Source: Anaeromassilibacillus sp001305115 (GTDB lineage Bacteria; Bacillota; Clostridia; Oscillospirales; Acutalibacteraceae). Taken from it: a stretch of 64,000 bases of DNA. The notes under the pieces were generated by a model. That model searched no databases. It saw nothing but the letters and a program-made list of their open reading frames with translations, and was not told where the DNA came from. Numbering within the stretch: the stretch's first letter is position 1; each line of letters opens with the position of its first letter. Location of the stretch: NCBI GenBank assembly GCA_042854365.1, contig AP031437.1, positions 2,418,001-2,482,000 of the forward strand, read 5' to 3'. Shown here piece by piece: positions 1 through 8,640 of this stretch. The position numbers were made by a program, and so were the translations under genes.

Positions 1-90
1 CCAGAACAGCTATCCTTTTTTAGCACGCCCCCTGTTCCGAATTCAAGTGACACGACCAACTTTCCGGAACTCGCTCAAAAGGAGGCTTAA
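1..90 (+). CDS. 3' end of a truncated upstream gene, product uncertain
   Basis: An open frame enters from the left edge and ends at TAA (88-90), giving 29 C-terminal residues ending in FPELAQKEA. The following gene starts 4 bases later, and its ribosome binding site (GGAGG, 80-84) lies inside this gene's last codons, so the two are probably co-transcribed and translationally linked. In known genomes the partner of the next gene's family is commonly a radical SAM protein linked to DNA repair. That identity is inferred from neighbourhood only; nothing in these 29 residues proves it. Confidence 0.5.
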   Translation, partial: PEQLSFFSTPPVPNSSDTTNFPELAQKEA

Positions 91-93
91 TTT

Positions 94-897
94 ATGGTAG
101 CCTATCGCTATGACGGCAGCTTTGAAGGTTTTCTATGTTGTATCTTTGAAAGCTATACCAAGCGTGAAGTTCCCGCACAGATTTTCTCTGATGAAGAAGC
201 ACAAGTATCACTCTACCCGGAAAAGTGGATTGAAACCGATTCCGGCCACGCGGAGCGAGTTTATGTTTCCCTATCCCGCAAAATCTCCCCGCAAGCCCGC
301 GAATGGATTGAAGTGGGGTTTCTCTCCTGTCTACCGAAACGGGAACTCATACTTTACCGGTTCATCCGTATGGGTTATTCATATGGTGCACAGGTAACCA
401 ATTGGCTTGCCGACGACACGGTAAATACTCTGAATAAAGCAGTTTTTGCAGCCAGTCATGAAGCTCATCTCCTGACGGGATTTCTTCGTTTTTCTGAACA
501 AAACGGTACTCTCGCCGCAATCATTACTCCGAAAAACCGGGTACTCCCCCTGATTTTGGAACACTTCAGCAGCCGTTTCAATGGAGAAACATTTCTTATT
601 TATGATAAAACACACCATATGGCCCTCGTTCACCAACCGGGCCAGGACGCTATTATTCCTCTCGAAAACTTTACTTTGGAGCATCCAAATGAGACAGAAC
701 AACAATTTCGTGCACTTTGGAAACGATTTTATCACACCATCGGCATCGAAGGGCGTTTCAATCCAAAATGCCGTATGACCCATATGCCAAAGCGATATTG
801 GGAAAACATGACTGAATTTCTTGATTCCGCTCTTCCAGGCAATGAAGTACCTGCCACAGAGATTTCTTCCCCAATGTCGCGAAAATATCTGGAATAG
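94..897 (+). CDS. Putative DNA metabolism/repair protein of the TIGR03915/DUF4130 type
   Basis: A 267-residue protein beginning MVAYRYDGSFEGFLCCIFES, the typical opening of the TIGR03915 family, which carries a DUF4130 domain. The family shares a Y.YDGSF.G.L..V.E.Y start and a basic C-terminal segment around NPKCRMTHMPKRYWENM (about 245-260 of the frame). Members are usually paired with a radical SAM protein and are proposed to act in DNA repair or modification; the reaction is not established. The start at 94 is supported by GGAGG at 80-84. No signal peptide or membrane segment is visible, so it is probably cytoplasmic. Family membership is recognised from memory of the motif; function is inference. 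Confidence 0.75.
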   Translation: MVAYRYDGSFEGFLCCIFESYTKREVPAQIFSDEEAQVSLYPEKWIETDSGHAERVYVSLSRKISPQAREWIEVGFLSCLPKRELILYRFIRMGYSYGAQVTNWLADDTVNTLNKAVFAASHEAHLLTGFLRFSEQNGTLAAIITPKNRVLPLILEHFSSRFNGETFLIYDKTHHMALVHQPGQDAIIPLENFTLEHPNETEQQFRALWKRFYHTIGIEGRFNPKCRMTHMPKRYWENMTEFLDSALPGNEVPATEISSPMSRKYLE

Positions 898-1008
898 ACC
901 TTTTCCCCAAGCAGTCCCATTTACTATTGGTTGAACTATTTCCTCTTTCATTCTTCTATCTTTCGCAGGACCCCATTGTCACCCGCTATTCTTAAAAGTT
1001 ACAAAACC

Positions 1009-1050
1009 ATCGGCCGCCTCATGAGCCAAGCTTATGAGGCGGCCGATTTT
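1009..1050 (+). terminator. Intrinsic terminator after the DUF4130 gene
   Basis: A 14-bp perfect stem (1009-1022 with 1034-1047) with an 11-base loop is followed by TTTT. It lies about 110 bases after the stop of the preceding plus-strand gene and ends that transcript. Confidence 0.85.
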
Positions 1051-1464
1051 ATACAACCCTTATTGAGATAGGCTATTTTTGTGTGAAAAGGAAATTATCC
1101 CCTTCCTCTGAAAGGCTTCGTATAAAACCAATCCAACCACTATAACCGGGAGTTTCTTCCGACCGACATACTGGATGGTGTAGGCCTTTCGACCATTCGG
1201 CCTCCCGCCATAGCTGTGCTAAGTGATCAGCCAACCAGCGGTTTCTCTGCTGCATACAACTCCTGTTGTAGTGGGAACGCAGGCAAACACAATCGCCGCA
1301 ATTTGCCAGAATTCCCAGATGGTGTGCCCATTGGCTTGCGGCTCAGTGGCCCGTCTGCGATTCGCGGGAAAGGATTGCAACCAACATATGGATTTTTCCA
1401 AAAAGTCGTGTTATATGCATTCCTTCATCAACACTTTGGTTTTGAAATGACAAGTTTTGATAGC

Positions 1465-1611
1465 CTATATAAACGCCAATATGTCCTTTTCCCTATTCAT
1501 CTTCATATTGCGAATAGCAACGTCCAACCACAGGCGTACTCCATCGGAAGTTATATCCGCATAATCAAGAAAAGACTCGCAAACATCGGATCTAGCCATG
1601 TACCCTGCCAT
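1465..1611 (-). CDS. Possible small protein or remnant, unrecognised
   Basis: A 48-codon frame (MAGYMARSDVCESFLDYADI...) lies 21 bases after the stop of the upstream lipoprotein gene and in the same frame as it. Its composition is protein-like and further open stretches continue to about 1073 in other minus-strand frames, which suggests a decayed gene rather than a clean small gene. No convincing ribosome binding site is seen and no family is recognised. Apart from this, 1051-1632 holds nothing I can support. Confidence 0.25.
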   Translation of the reverse strand: MAGYMARSDVCESFLDYADITSDGVRLWLDVAIRNMKMNREKDILAFI

Positions 1612-1632
1612 AAACGGATTTACACCATCCTT

Positions 1633-2283
1633 TTAAACACCGCTGCTTTCGTTCGAATGATTCGTATCACCAGAAGATTCCATTTCATTCACATAGTCCC
1701 TATAAGAAGTGGTACTCAAAACCTCTTTTGTGTCACCATCAATAAAATGAACTACAACATCAATTTTATCGGGCGCTACTCCTGCAAAAGACTGATAATA
1801 CGCGCCCGTCATATAGAAAGCCAATGCATAGAAGTTATCCCATTGTGTATATTCGTCAGCATTTACCTGTATATTTACTTCGGAATAATCGTCCGTATAG
1901 TCGATCGACATAAAGGAGGCTACTGCATTCTCACCCTCTGTCAAGTTCTTAATGGATTCGTCCATACTTTTCTTAAGTTCCTCGAGCATTTCTTTATGCT
2001 TGGTTTTCGTCATTGTATAGGTGACAGAACCATCCTCATGCACCACACAACCGCTATAGCCGTTTTCTTCGGCTGTCTTTTTGATGTCTTCTTCTGTCAT
2101 GCTATCAAATAAAGCGGCGGGTAAGGTTACATCAACATTGAACAATCCCTCATCCACCTGAACGCCAGTCGAATTTTCTTCGCCATTGTTTTTGTTAACA
2201 TCTCCATTCGATGCGTCTTGGCCACAAGCTGCCAAAGATAGTAATAGAACAAGTGACAGCAGTAAGGCAAAAAATTTTTTCAT
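1633..2283 (-). CDS. Hypothetical secreted lipoprotein
   Basis: A 216-residue protein with a classical lipoprotein signal: MKKF, a hydrophobic run, and the lipobox LAAC with the modified cysteine at residue 20. A short acidic, Asn/Gly-rich linker (about 21-42) follows, then an extracellular domain containing a helical EMLEELKKSMDESIKNL stretch, and a low-complexity Ser/Asn C-terminus. It should be processed by signal peptidase II and tethered to the outer face of the membrane. It stands alone, with its ribosome binding site just upstream of 2283. Clostridia have many such proteins of unknown role; no function is assigned. Confidence 0.8.
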   Translation of the reverse strand: MKKFFALLLSLVLLLSLAACGQDASNGDVNKNNGEENSTGVQVDEGLFNVDVTLPAALFDSMTEEDIKKTAEENGYSGCVVHEDGSVTYTMTKTKHKEMLEELKKSMDESIKNLTEGENAVASFMSIDYTDDYSEVNIQVNADEYTQWDNFYALAFYMTGAYYQSFAGVAPDKIDVVVHFIDGDTKEVLSTTSYRDYVNEMESSGDTNHSNESSGV

Positions 2284-2605
2284 TTTCCTTTCCTCTCCTT
2301 ATCCAAAACATAGCTATACAGTAAACCGCCCATTGTCCATAGAATTCAAACAATATACAAGTTTGCACACCATTTTCCGATTCATGGATGGGAACTTTGG
2401 GGCGGATTTCTGACTAGAATCAATTGAAAATTTCTTTTAATATTGTATAACATTTTCATATGGATTCCAAATCTATAATCATGCTTGTAGCGCTTAATGG
2501 ATGAAATCATCCCCTGATTCTTCGTTTACTCGAATGTATTCTCAGATTTTTTGCTATATGTGAATTTTTTCAACCATTTCTGTACTAATGCCTTGGACAA
2601 TCAAA
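2284..2605. other. Gene-free AT-rich spacer upstream of the lipoprotein gene
   Basis: No reading frame or hairpin here is convincing. The AT-rich stretch at about 2420-2580 probably contains the promoter of the minus-strand lipoprotein gene, but I could not choose one unambiguous -35/-10 pair. Confidence 0.4.
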
Positions 2606-2731
2606 ACCGCTCGTAAAGGAGCGGTATGCTCAGATCCCAGAGGGGTCAGCAAGTACTGCCCCCCTGGGGTACTGAGGGTTTGTGATTGCATCACTGCTAC
2701 AGGCAGCCGCTAAAAGCGGCTGTTTTCTTTT
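2606..2731 (+). repeat. Structured end region of a decayed IS200-type element
   Basis: Several hairpins are packed together: an ACCGCTC/GAGCGGT stem near 2606-2625, a C/G-rich compound stem near 2638-2690, and AGCCGCT/AGCGGCT at 2705-2721 followed by TTTTCTTTT (2723-2731). The last looks like an intrinsic terminator on the plus strand. The block abuts the C-terminal end of the broken IS200 transposase, where such elements carry imperfect palindromes recognised by the transposase. Assignment to the element end is inference from position and structure. Confidence 0.45.
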
Positions 2732-2746
2732 GCTTACTCTCTCCTG

Positions 2747-3200
2747 CTATCCGTAAACGGGTCCATGTATCCCTTGCGAGACATCTGGCCGCTTGCCAAA
2801 TCTTCTTCCAATTGGTTTTGGATATACTCCTGGAGCCTCTTCGTATCCTTTCTTACTATCCACAAAGGGTCCTCGGCACCAGAAATTCCGGCCCTTGTAT
2901 TTGTACTTTAGGTTTGCATGTCTATCGAAAATCATCAGCGCACTTTTGCTCTTGAGCGTCCCCACGAACTGTGCTATACACATAGCGGATACTCACTCGA
3001 AGATGAATGTGATCCGGGCACGCCTCGCCCTCGATGATCTCTACTTTCATCTCCTTACACAGCTTTTTGATGATTTTCATAATATCCCCGCGTAATGCCT
3101 TATAAATCATCTCCGGCGGCACTTTGGTGCAAATACCGGGCGGTGTTCGCACCGGTAGCCGGAGTGCGCCGTCTGCTTCCCTTCATGTTTCACTTGCGTA
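2747..3200 (-). pseudogene. tnpA: Decayed IS200/IS605-type transposase (TnpA)
   Basis: Minus-strand fragments in different frames line up with a TnpA (Y1 HUH) transposase. The first (about 3152-2985) contains KIIKKLCKEMKVEIIEGEACPDHIH, with the HUH metal site as DHIH. A second frame (about 2960-2850) gives KSKSALMIFDRHANLKYKYKGRNFWCRG. Further shifted frames carry FVDSKKGYEE and, near 2750-2775, the usual C-terminal YMDPFTD-like end. At least two frameshifts break it and no intact start is seen, so it is not functional. The family normally is about 130-155 residues and cuts single-stranded DNA at subterminal hairpins. Confidence 0.75.
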
Positions 3201-3270
3201 AAACCCTCCTGGCTCTTTCGTGATGCGGTTGCCAAACCATCTCAATTGTAATACGGAGGTTTTTGGCCAA

Positions 3271-3309
3271 GGCTTTTTATTTCACCCCTTGTAGAACCAG
3301 GGGGCAAGC
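3271..3309. repeat. Palindrome at the presumed left end of the IS200 remnant
   Basis: An imperfect nested palindrome (GGCTT...CCCCTTG, loop, CAGGGGG...AAGCC) lies 5' of the broken transposase, where the left-end hairpin of an IS200-type element is expected. It marks the probable outer limit of the insertion. Confidence 0.4.
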
Positions 3310-3323
3310 CTAATGGCAACAAC

Positions 3324-3363
3324 AAAAGAGGATGCAATACGGCTTCGTATTGCATCCTCTTTT
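3324..3363 (-). terminator. Terminator of the V-ATPase operon
   Basis: A perfect 17-bp stem (3324-3340 with 3347-3363) with a 6-base loop and A/T tracts on both sides, 20 bases beyond the ntpD stop. On the minus strand it ends in TTTTGTT; it could also work in the other direction. Confidence 0.85.
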
Positions 3364-3382
3364 TCTCTGTGATTCATTTCCA

Positions 3383-4081
3383 TCAAGCTGGTTCCGGGAT
3401 ATGCTCGCTGTAATGATGCGCCTCTTCCAGCATCATGTCCTTAACCTTCATCAGGCGAATCTGCGTGCTGCGCTCGTTTTCATCGAGCTTCATGGTGATG
3501 TATTTGATATTCGCCTGCATCTGCGGAATCATCACATGTTCCAGTGCGTTGACCCGCCTGCGCGTCTTTTCGATCTCAGCCGCCATCAGCTGACACGACT
3601 TCTCAATCTCAGCCAGACGCAGCATGTCCGGCAGGACATCTGCCAAAGACTTCACCGCCGCATCCAAATCGCTGGACGTAAATGCAAAGCCGTAGGAATA
3701 AATATCGTTTGCATCCGAAGTGCGGGTCTTATAGGTGAAAACCGGAATGTCCACACTCATCACGTTGCGCGCGCTACACTCCAAAAAGACTTCCTGCTTC
3801 GGCGTCATCAACGCCACATCGAGCACTGGGTCCTGCATACCCGCTCGCGCCAGAACAAAATTCTGATTGGCTGCCGCGATACCAGCCTCTACCTTTTCGC
3901 GCAGGGCCTTATTCTCCCGAACCAAATCCAAAAATTGGCGCATCAGCTCGTCGCGCTTATCCTTCAGAAGCTTGTGCCCCCGTGTGGCAGTCACAAGTTT
4001 TTTCTTCAGGCGCGTCAATTCCATTCGCGTTGGGTTTACATGGGTTGCCGCCAAAGATGTCTCCCCCTTTCCGTGAGGCAA
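3383..4081 (-). CDS. ntpD: V-type ATPase central stalk subunit D
   Basis: A 232-residue subunit D of the V/A-type ATPase, the rotor shaft that turns inside the A3B3 head. The N-terminus shows the family motif around NPTRMELTRLKKKLVTATRGHKLLKDKRDELMRQF (about 16-50), and both ends are long helices that would form the antiparallel coiled coil of the shaft. It is slightly longer than many homologues (about 205-215). It is the last gene of the nine-gene operon, starting 9 bases after ntpB and followed by a strong terminator. Confidence 0.95.
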   Translation of the reverse strand: MPHGKGETSLAATHVNPTRMELTRLKKKLVTATRGHKLLKDKRDELMRQFLDLVRENKALREKVEAGIAAANQNFVLARAGMQDPVLDVALMTPKQEVFLECSARNVMSVDIPVFTYKTRTSDANDIYSYGFAFTSSDLDAAVKSLADVLPDMLRLAEIEKSCQLMAAEIEKTRRRVNALEHVMIPQMQANIKYITMKLDENERSTQIRLMKVKDMMLEEAHHYSEHIPEPA

Positions 4082-4090
4082 CGCAGTGGA

Positions 4091-5488
4091 TTACGCTTCC
4101 CGTTCGCGCTGCGCCTTTGCTTTATCGTAATATTCATCCAGGAAGGCATCTTTGATACGCTTCAATTCACTGCGCGGTAGAATGGAGAGCAGTTTCCAAC
4201 CGATTTCTAACGTCTCTTCAATATCGCGGTTTGCATTGTATCCCTGGGAAACATATTCCCGCTCAAATTCATCTGCAAATTGCGCATACAGCTTATCCAT
4301 ATCCGTCAGAGCTGCCTCGCCGAGAACCGTCATCAATTCCTTGGCTTCCTTACCGCGCGCATAGGCTGCAAAGAGCTGGTTCATCGTATTGGCGTGGTCG
4401 GCGCGGGTTTTTCCCTCTCCGATTCCCTTATCCTTCAAACGGGACAGGGAAGGCAGTACATCAATCGGCGGCGTGACGCCCTTGCGGTACAATTCACGGC
4501 TTAAAATGATCTGCCCTTCTGTAATATAGCCTGTCAGGTCGGGGATCGGGTGGGTCTTGTCGTCCTCAGGCATGGTCAGAATCGGAATCATTGTGATGCT
4601 TCCATTTTTGCCCTTTTGCCGTCCAGCACGCTCATACAGGGACGCAAGGTCCGTATACATATAACCTGGATACCCACGGCGTCCGGGCACCTCTTTGCGT
4701 GCAGCGGAGACCTCGCGCAGGGCATCGGCATAGTTCGTGATGTCGGTCAAGATGACCAGTACGTGCATGTTCTTTTCAAAGGCAAGATACTCGGCGGCGG
4801 TCAATGCCATACGAGGCGTTGCAATTCGCTCGACCGCTGGATCATTCGCTAAGTTGACGAACATCACCGTACGGTCGATGGCGCCAGTCTCTTTAAAACT
4901 CTGAATAAAGAAGTTGGATTCCTCGAATGTGATACCCATGGCGGCAAATACGACCGCAAACGGTTCATTCGTGCCGCGCACCTTTGCCTGGCGGGCAATC
5001 TGCGCCGCCAAATTTGCATGCGGTAAGCCGCTGGCGGAAAAGATCGGCAGTTTCTGACCGCGCACCAACGTGTTCAGGCCATCAATTGCAGATATACCCG
5101 TTTGGATAAATTCCTGCGGATAATTGCGCGCCGCGGGGTTCATCGGCAATCCATTGATGTCCATACGCTTGTCCGGGAGGATCTCCGGCCCCCCGTCGAT
5201 CGGACGGCCAAGACCGTCGAACACGCGGCTGAGCATATCCTCTGAGACGCCCAACTCCATGCTGCGCCCCAAAAAGCGCACCTTGCTGTTGCTCAGGTTG
5301 ATACCGGTGGAGCTCTCAAAAAGCTGAACCAATGCGTTGCCGCCGTCGATCTCCAATACTTTGCAGCGGCGTTTCTCCCCGCTGAACAGCTCGATCTCCC
5401 CCAGCTCGTTATAGGTCACGCCTTCCACGCCGCGCACCAACATCAGAGGACCCGCAACTTCCTGTATGGTTCGGTATTCCTTTGGCAT
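4091..5488 (-). CDS. ntpB: V-type ATPase non-catalytic subunit B
   Basis: A 465-residue subunit B, the regulatory nucleotide-fold subunit alternating with A in the head. It has the beta-barrel N-terminal domain (about 1-75), a central fold with degenerate P-loop region SASGLPHANLAAQIARQ (about 150-167) and the conserved LPSLSRLKDKGIGEGKTRADHA segment near 350. The lack of a true Walker A lysine is normal for B. It directly follows ntpA (stop and start adjoin), with its ribosome binding site inside the end of ntpA. Confidence 0.97.
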   Translation of the reverse strand: MPKEYRTIQEVAGPLMLVRGVEGVTYNELGEIELFSGEKRRCKVLEIDGGNALVQLFESSTGINLSNSKVRFLGRSMELGVSEDMLSRVFDGLGRPIDGGPEILPDKRMDINGLPMNPAARNYPQEFIQTGISAIDGLNTLVRGQKLPIFSASGLPHANLAAQIARQAKVRGTNEPFAVVFAAMGITFEESNFFIQSFKETGAIDRTVMFVNLANDPAVERIATPRMALTAAEYLAFEKNMHVLVILTDITNYADALREVSAARKEVPGRRGYPGYMYTDLASLYERAGRQKGKNGSITMIPILTMPEDDKTHPIPDLTGYITEGQIILSRELYRKGVTPPIDVLPSLSRLKDKGIGEGKTRADHANTMNQLFAAYARGKEAKELMTVLGEAALTDMDKLYAQFADEFEREYVSQGYNANRDIEETLEIGWKLLSILPRSELKRIKDAFLDEYYDKAKAQREREA

Positions 5489-7258
5489 TTAGAAGTCCTC
5501 CTTTTGCGAAAGCTCTTCAATCTGTTTGGAAAGCGCTTTCAAAATTGCCTCATATTCGGCCCGCATATCCTGTTCCTGGATATACTTGAAACGGCCGATG
5601 CGTTCACGCACAGGCAGCTTTACCAAATCATCGATGGACGCCCCCTTGCCCAGGGCCTCCACCGCTTTGTCGTAATAGTCCAATACCAGTTGCATCATCG
5701 TGTATTGCTTTTGCAACGGCGTATAGGTGTCCACTTCATGGAAAGCATCCTGATGCAAGAAATCCTCACGAATGGAACGGGATGCTTCGAGTTTCAAGCG
5801 GTCCGGCGCCGAAAGGGCATCCATACCGACCAGCTGAACAATCTCGTTCAATTCTGCTTCCTCCTGCAAGAGACGCATCAAACGCGCACGCAGGTTCATC
5901 CAATCTGCATTTACGTGTTCATTAAACCATTTCTCCATGGTGTCGACATACAGGGAATAACTGGTCAACCAGTTGACCGCTGGGAAATGACGTTTGTAGG
6001 CAAGATCCGAATCCAGGCTCCAAAATACCTTGACGATGCGTAGGGTTGCCTGCGAAACCGGTTCGGAAATATCGCCGCCCGGGGGAGAAACAGCGCCAAT
6101 GACAGACAGCGCGCCTTCACGCCCTTCGCTGCCAATGGTTACCACACGGCCCGCACGCTCGTAGAACTGCGCCAGACGGCTGCCCAAGTACGCGGGATAG
6201 CCCTCTTCGCCGGGCATCTCTTCCAGTCGCCCGGACATTTCGCGCAACGCCTCCGCCCAACGGGAGGTCGAGTCCGCCATCAGGGCGACGGAATAGCCCA
6301 TATCGCGGAAATACTCCGCGATGGTGATCCCCGTATAGATGGACGCTTCACGTGCCGCAACTGGCATGTCGGAGGTATTGGCGATTAAGACAGTGCGCTC
6401 CATCAGGGAGAAACCCGTCTTTGGGTCCTTCAATTCCGGGAATTCGTTCAAAACGTCCGTCATCTCGTTGCCGCGTTCGCCGCAACCAATATAGACAACG
6501 ATATCCGCTTCTGCCCACTTGGCCAGCTGGTGCTGTACGACGGTTTTTCCACTGCCGAACGGTCCCGGAACCGCTGCTACACCACCTTTTGCAATGGGAA
6601 ACAGCGTATCGATGACACGCTGCCCTGTGACAAGCGGCATATCCGGGGACAACTTCTGCTTGTATGGCCTGCCGACACGCACCGGCCATTTTTGCAGCAA
6701 GGTCAGATTCTGGCTGGAACCGTTTGGCGTATCCACCACCGCAACGGTCTCGTCGATGTTATAATCGCCCTCCTTGATCGAGCGCAATGTCCCCATCAAT
6801 CCGTTGGGCACCAGAATTTTGTGGACCACAATCGGCGTCTCCTGGACTGTACCGATGATATCGCCGCCCGTGACGGAATCGCCCGCCTTTTTCAGCGGCT
6901 GAAAATGCCATTTTTTCTGATGATCCAGCGCGGGGATTTCCACACCGCGCTGCAGATTGTTGCCTGAGACCTTCATGATCTCCTCCAGCGGACGCTGGAT
7001 TCCATCGAAGATGCTTCCGATCAGGCCGGGACCTAACTCCACGGAGAGAGGCGCGCCGGTGGATTCCACCGGTTCGCCCGGGCCAAGTCCGGAGGTCTCC
7101 TCGTAGACCTGGACGGAAGCCTGGTCGCCGTGAATCTCGATGATCTCGCCGATCAGGCGTTGTTCGCTGACGCGCACCACGTCAAACATGTTCGCGTCTC
7201 GCATTCCTTCAGCGATGACCAGCGGGCCGGCAACCTTTTTTATGGTTCCTTTGCTCAT
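5489..7258 (-). CDS. ntpA: V-type ATPase catalytic subunit A
   Basis: A 589-residue catalytic subunit. The Walker A motif GPFGSGKT is at 232-239, the same position as in Enterococcus hirae NtpA, followed by the GERGNEM segment and the Walker B region SVALMADSTSRWAEALRE. Domain order is N-terminal barrel, the bulge domain specific to A subunits (about 110-185), the nucleotide domain, and the C-terminal helical bundle. Three copies with NtpB form the ATP-hydrolysing head at the inner membrane face. ntpG precedes it by a 77-base gap. Confidence 0.97.
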   Translation of the reverse strand: MSKGTIKKVAGPLVIAEGMRDANMFDVVRVSEQRLIGEIIEIHGDQASVQVYEETSGLGPGEPVESTGAPLSVELGPGLIGSIFDGIQRPLEEIMKVSGNNLQRGVEIPALDHQKKWHFQPLKKAGDSVTGGDIIGTVQETPIVVHKILVPNGLMGTLRSIKEGDYNIDETVAVVDTPNGSSQNLTLLQKWPVRVGRPYKQKLSPDMPLVTGQRVIDTLFPIAKGGVAAVPGPFGSGKTVVQHQLAKWAEADIVVYIGCGERGNEMTDVLNEFPELKDPKTGFSLMERTVLIANTSDMPVAAREASIYTGITIAEYFRDMGYSVALMADSTSRWAEALREMSGRLEEMPGEEGYPAYLGSRLAQFYERAGRVVTIGSEGREGALSVIGAVSPPGGDISEPVSQATLRIVKVFWSLDSDLAYKRHFPAVNWLTSYSLYVDTMEKWFNEHVNADWMNLRARLMRLLQEEAELNEIVQLVGMDALSAPDRLKLEASRSIREDFLHQDAFHEVDTYTPLQKQYTMMQLVLDYYDKAVEALGKGASIDDLVKLPVRERIGRFKYIQEQDMRAEYEAILKALSKQIEELSQKEDF

Positions 7259-7335
7259 TGTTCTGATCGTTCCTTTCTGCGGGAAAGCACTGCTGCGCCC
7301 TCCCAGAGTTCCGGAAATCTATCCGATTCATAAAA

Positions 7336-7653
7336 TTAATTATTAAAGATAATGTCGGAGCCGACCGCCTGTTCCACACTCTTCTTCACTGCAGCGACAC
7401 CCTTTCCGGTATTGCCAGACGCTCCCGGAATCAAAATAATTGCGGGCAGCATCTGCTCCCGGTAACGGTCAATCTCTGCCTCAAGGGTCTCTGCCAGCGC
7501 CTCGGTGATATAGACCACCGCGTATTCCTGCTCCGCCAATCCCCGCAGCTTCCGGGCCGCTTCGATTGGGTCGGTCACGGGATAGGTGTCCAGCCCCAAG
7601 GCCGCAAAGCCATAGATGCTGTCCCGATCTCCCATCACTGCAATTTTATACAT
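7336..7653 (-). CDS. ntpG: V-type ATPase subunit F (NtpG-type)
   Basis: A 105-residue protein beginning MYKIAVMGDRDSIYGFAALG, with the Rossmann-like fold and ILIPGASGN motif typical of V/A-ATPase subunit F, which sits on the central shaft with subunit D and modulates coupling. The frame is open further upstream, but ATG at 7653 is chosen because GGGGGAG lies just ahead and all homologues start here. It lies between ntpC and ntpA, its usual place. Naming follows the E. hirae scheme, where this subunit is NtpG. Confidence 0.93.
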   Translation of the reverse strand: MYKIAVMGDRDSIYGFAALGLDTYPVTDPIEAARKLRGLAEQEYAVVYITEALAETLEAEIDRYREQMLPAIILIPGASGNTGKGVAAVKKSVEQAVGSDIIFNN

Positions 7654-7664
7654 GGCACTCCCCC

Positions 7665-8639
7665 CTAAACATTGCGGTACATTTCCCGCATACGATCGCG
7701 CACCGCTTCTTCCCGCAGATGGTTCCATTTTCCGGAAAGAATGATGCGCACTGTTTTTACCTCGTTCTCCCTCGCCAGGATATACGCGGCCAGCGGTCCA
7801 ATGGTAAAGGGGTTGTACTGTTGTGGACGAATATCCCGTATAATCAGGTTGTCACACCAGCGCTCAAACGCAGAAGGCGATTCTTGCAGCACCGGCACCG
7901 CATCCGCATAGGCCGTCCTTTGCAGATAGCTGTAGACCGCATCTTGCCCCTCGAGGGAAGCTTTCGCAAGCTGCTCAACATCGAGGGAATCGCAAGGGGC
8001 CAACGCGCGCTTGAGAAAATCCAAGGACTTTCCGGTTTTTTGTGCGCGAACCGCAATTTTGATGTCTGCAGCGGCTACGGTTAGCTCCGCATATTCCCGA
8101 ATGATCGGGTGATCCGCTGCTTTTCCAGCTGCATAGATTGCATCCAAGGCCGCGCGATCGACTATGACGTCGCAAAGCTGGCCGTCACGTGTATGCAACA
8201 AGAGATCAAACGCCTCTTTTGCAGGGGCCCGCATTGCCTCTGGTAACAGGGAATAATCCTGTTCGCGAAGCGCCTTCAGCATGGTTTCCGGCTGTACAGT
8301 CCCATGTGAGAAAAATGCCTCGCGCCGTTCTGTATCCAGATACACCATTTTGATCGCGGCCTTTAGATTGTGGTAGTCGTTTGCATAGAGGAACACGTCA
8401 AAGACCGATACATCGTCCACCAATTCCTCCATCAGGGCCCAGGTTTTTTCCTGTTCCCCTTTGAGGATTTGTTCCGCGTCCGTTGCCGTCCCGTCTCCCC
8501 AACCTTTTTCTGACAAAAGCTGGATGCATTCTGCATAGCTTTTCGCTGCCAGCAACTGTTCCAGGAAAGCACTTTTCAAAAGGCTGAGCTCTTTCGTGCG
8601 GATGCGGGCGACTGCATAGGTGTATTGTTTTTCCGCCAT
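7665..8639 (-). CDS. ntpC: V-type ATPase subunit C
   Basis: A 324-residue all-helical subunit C (the d subunit), the funnel that connects the central shaft to the membrane c-ring. It starts MAEKQYTYAVARIRTKELSLL and ends in the MREMYRNV helix. The true start is ATG at 8639, one base after the ntpE stop (TGATATG), which makes upstream in-frame methionines unlikely. Length matches the family's usual 320-350. Confidence 0.93.
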   Translation of the reverse strand: MAEKQYTYAVARIRTKELSLLKSAFLEQLLAAKSYAECIQLLSEKGWGDGTATDAEQILKGEQEKTWALMEELVDDVSVFDVFLYANDYHNLKAAIKMVYLDTERREAFFSHGTVQPETMLKALREQDYSLLPEAMRAPAKEAFDLLLHTRDGQLCDVIVDRAALDAIYAAGKAADHPIIREYAELTVAAADIKIAVRAQKTGKSLDFLKRALAPCDSLDVEQLAKASLEGQDAVYSYLQRTAYADAVPVLQESPSAFERWCDNLIIRDIRPQQYNPFTIGPLAAYILARENEVKTVRIILSGKWNHLREEAVRDRMREMYRNV

Positions 8640-8640
8640 A

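Noticed and set aside
1219..1401. 60-codon minus-strand frame with a hydrophobic stretch
   Set aside because: It overlaps other equally weak frames, has no ribosome binding site and no family match.
1216..2112. 298-codon plus-strand frame
   Set aside because: It lies mostly opposite the lipoprotein gene, lacks a ribosome binding site and resembles no protein.
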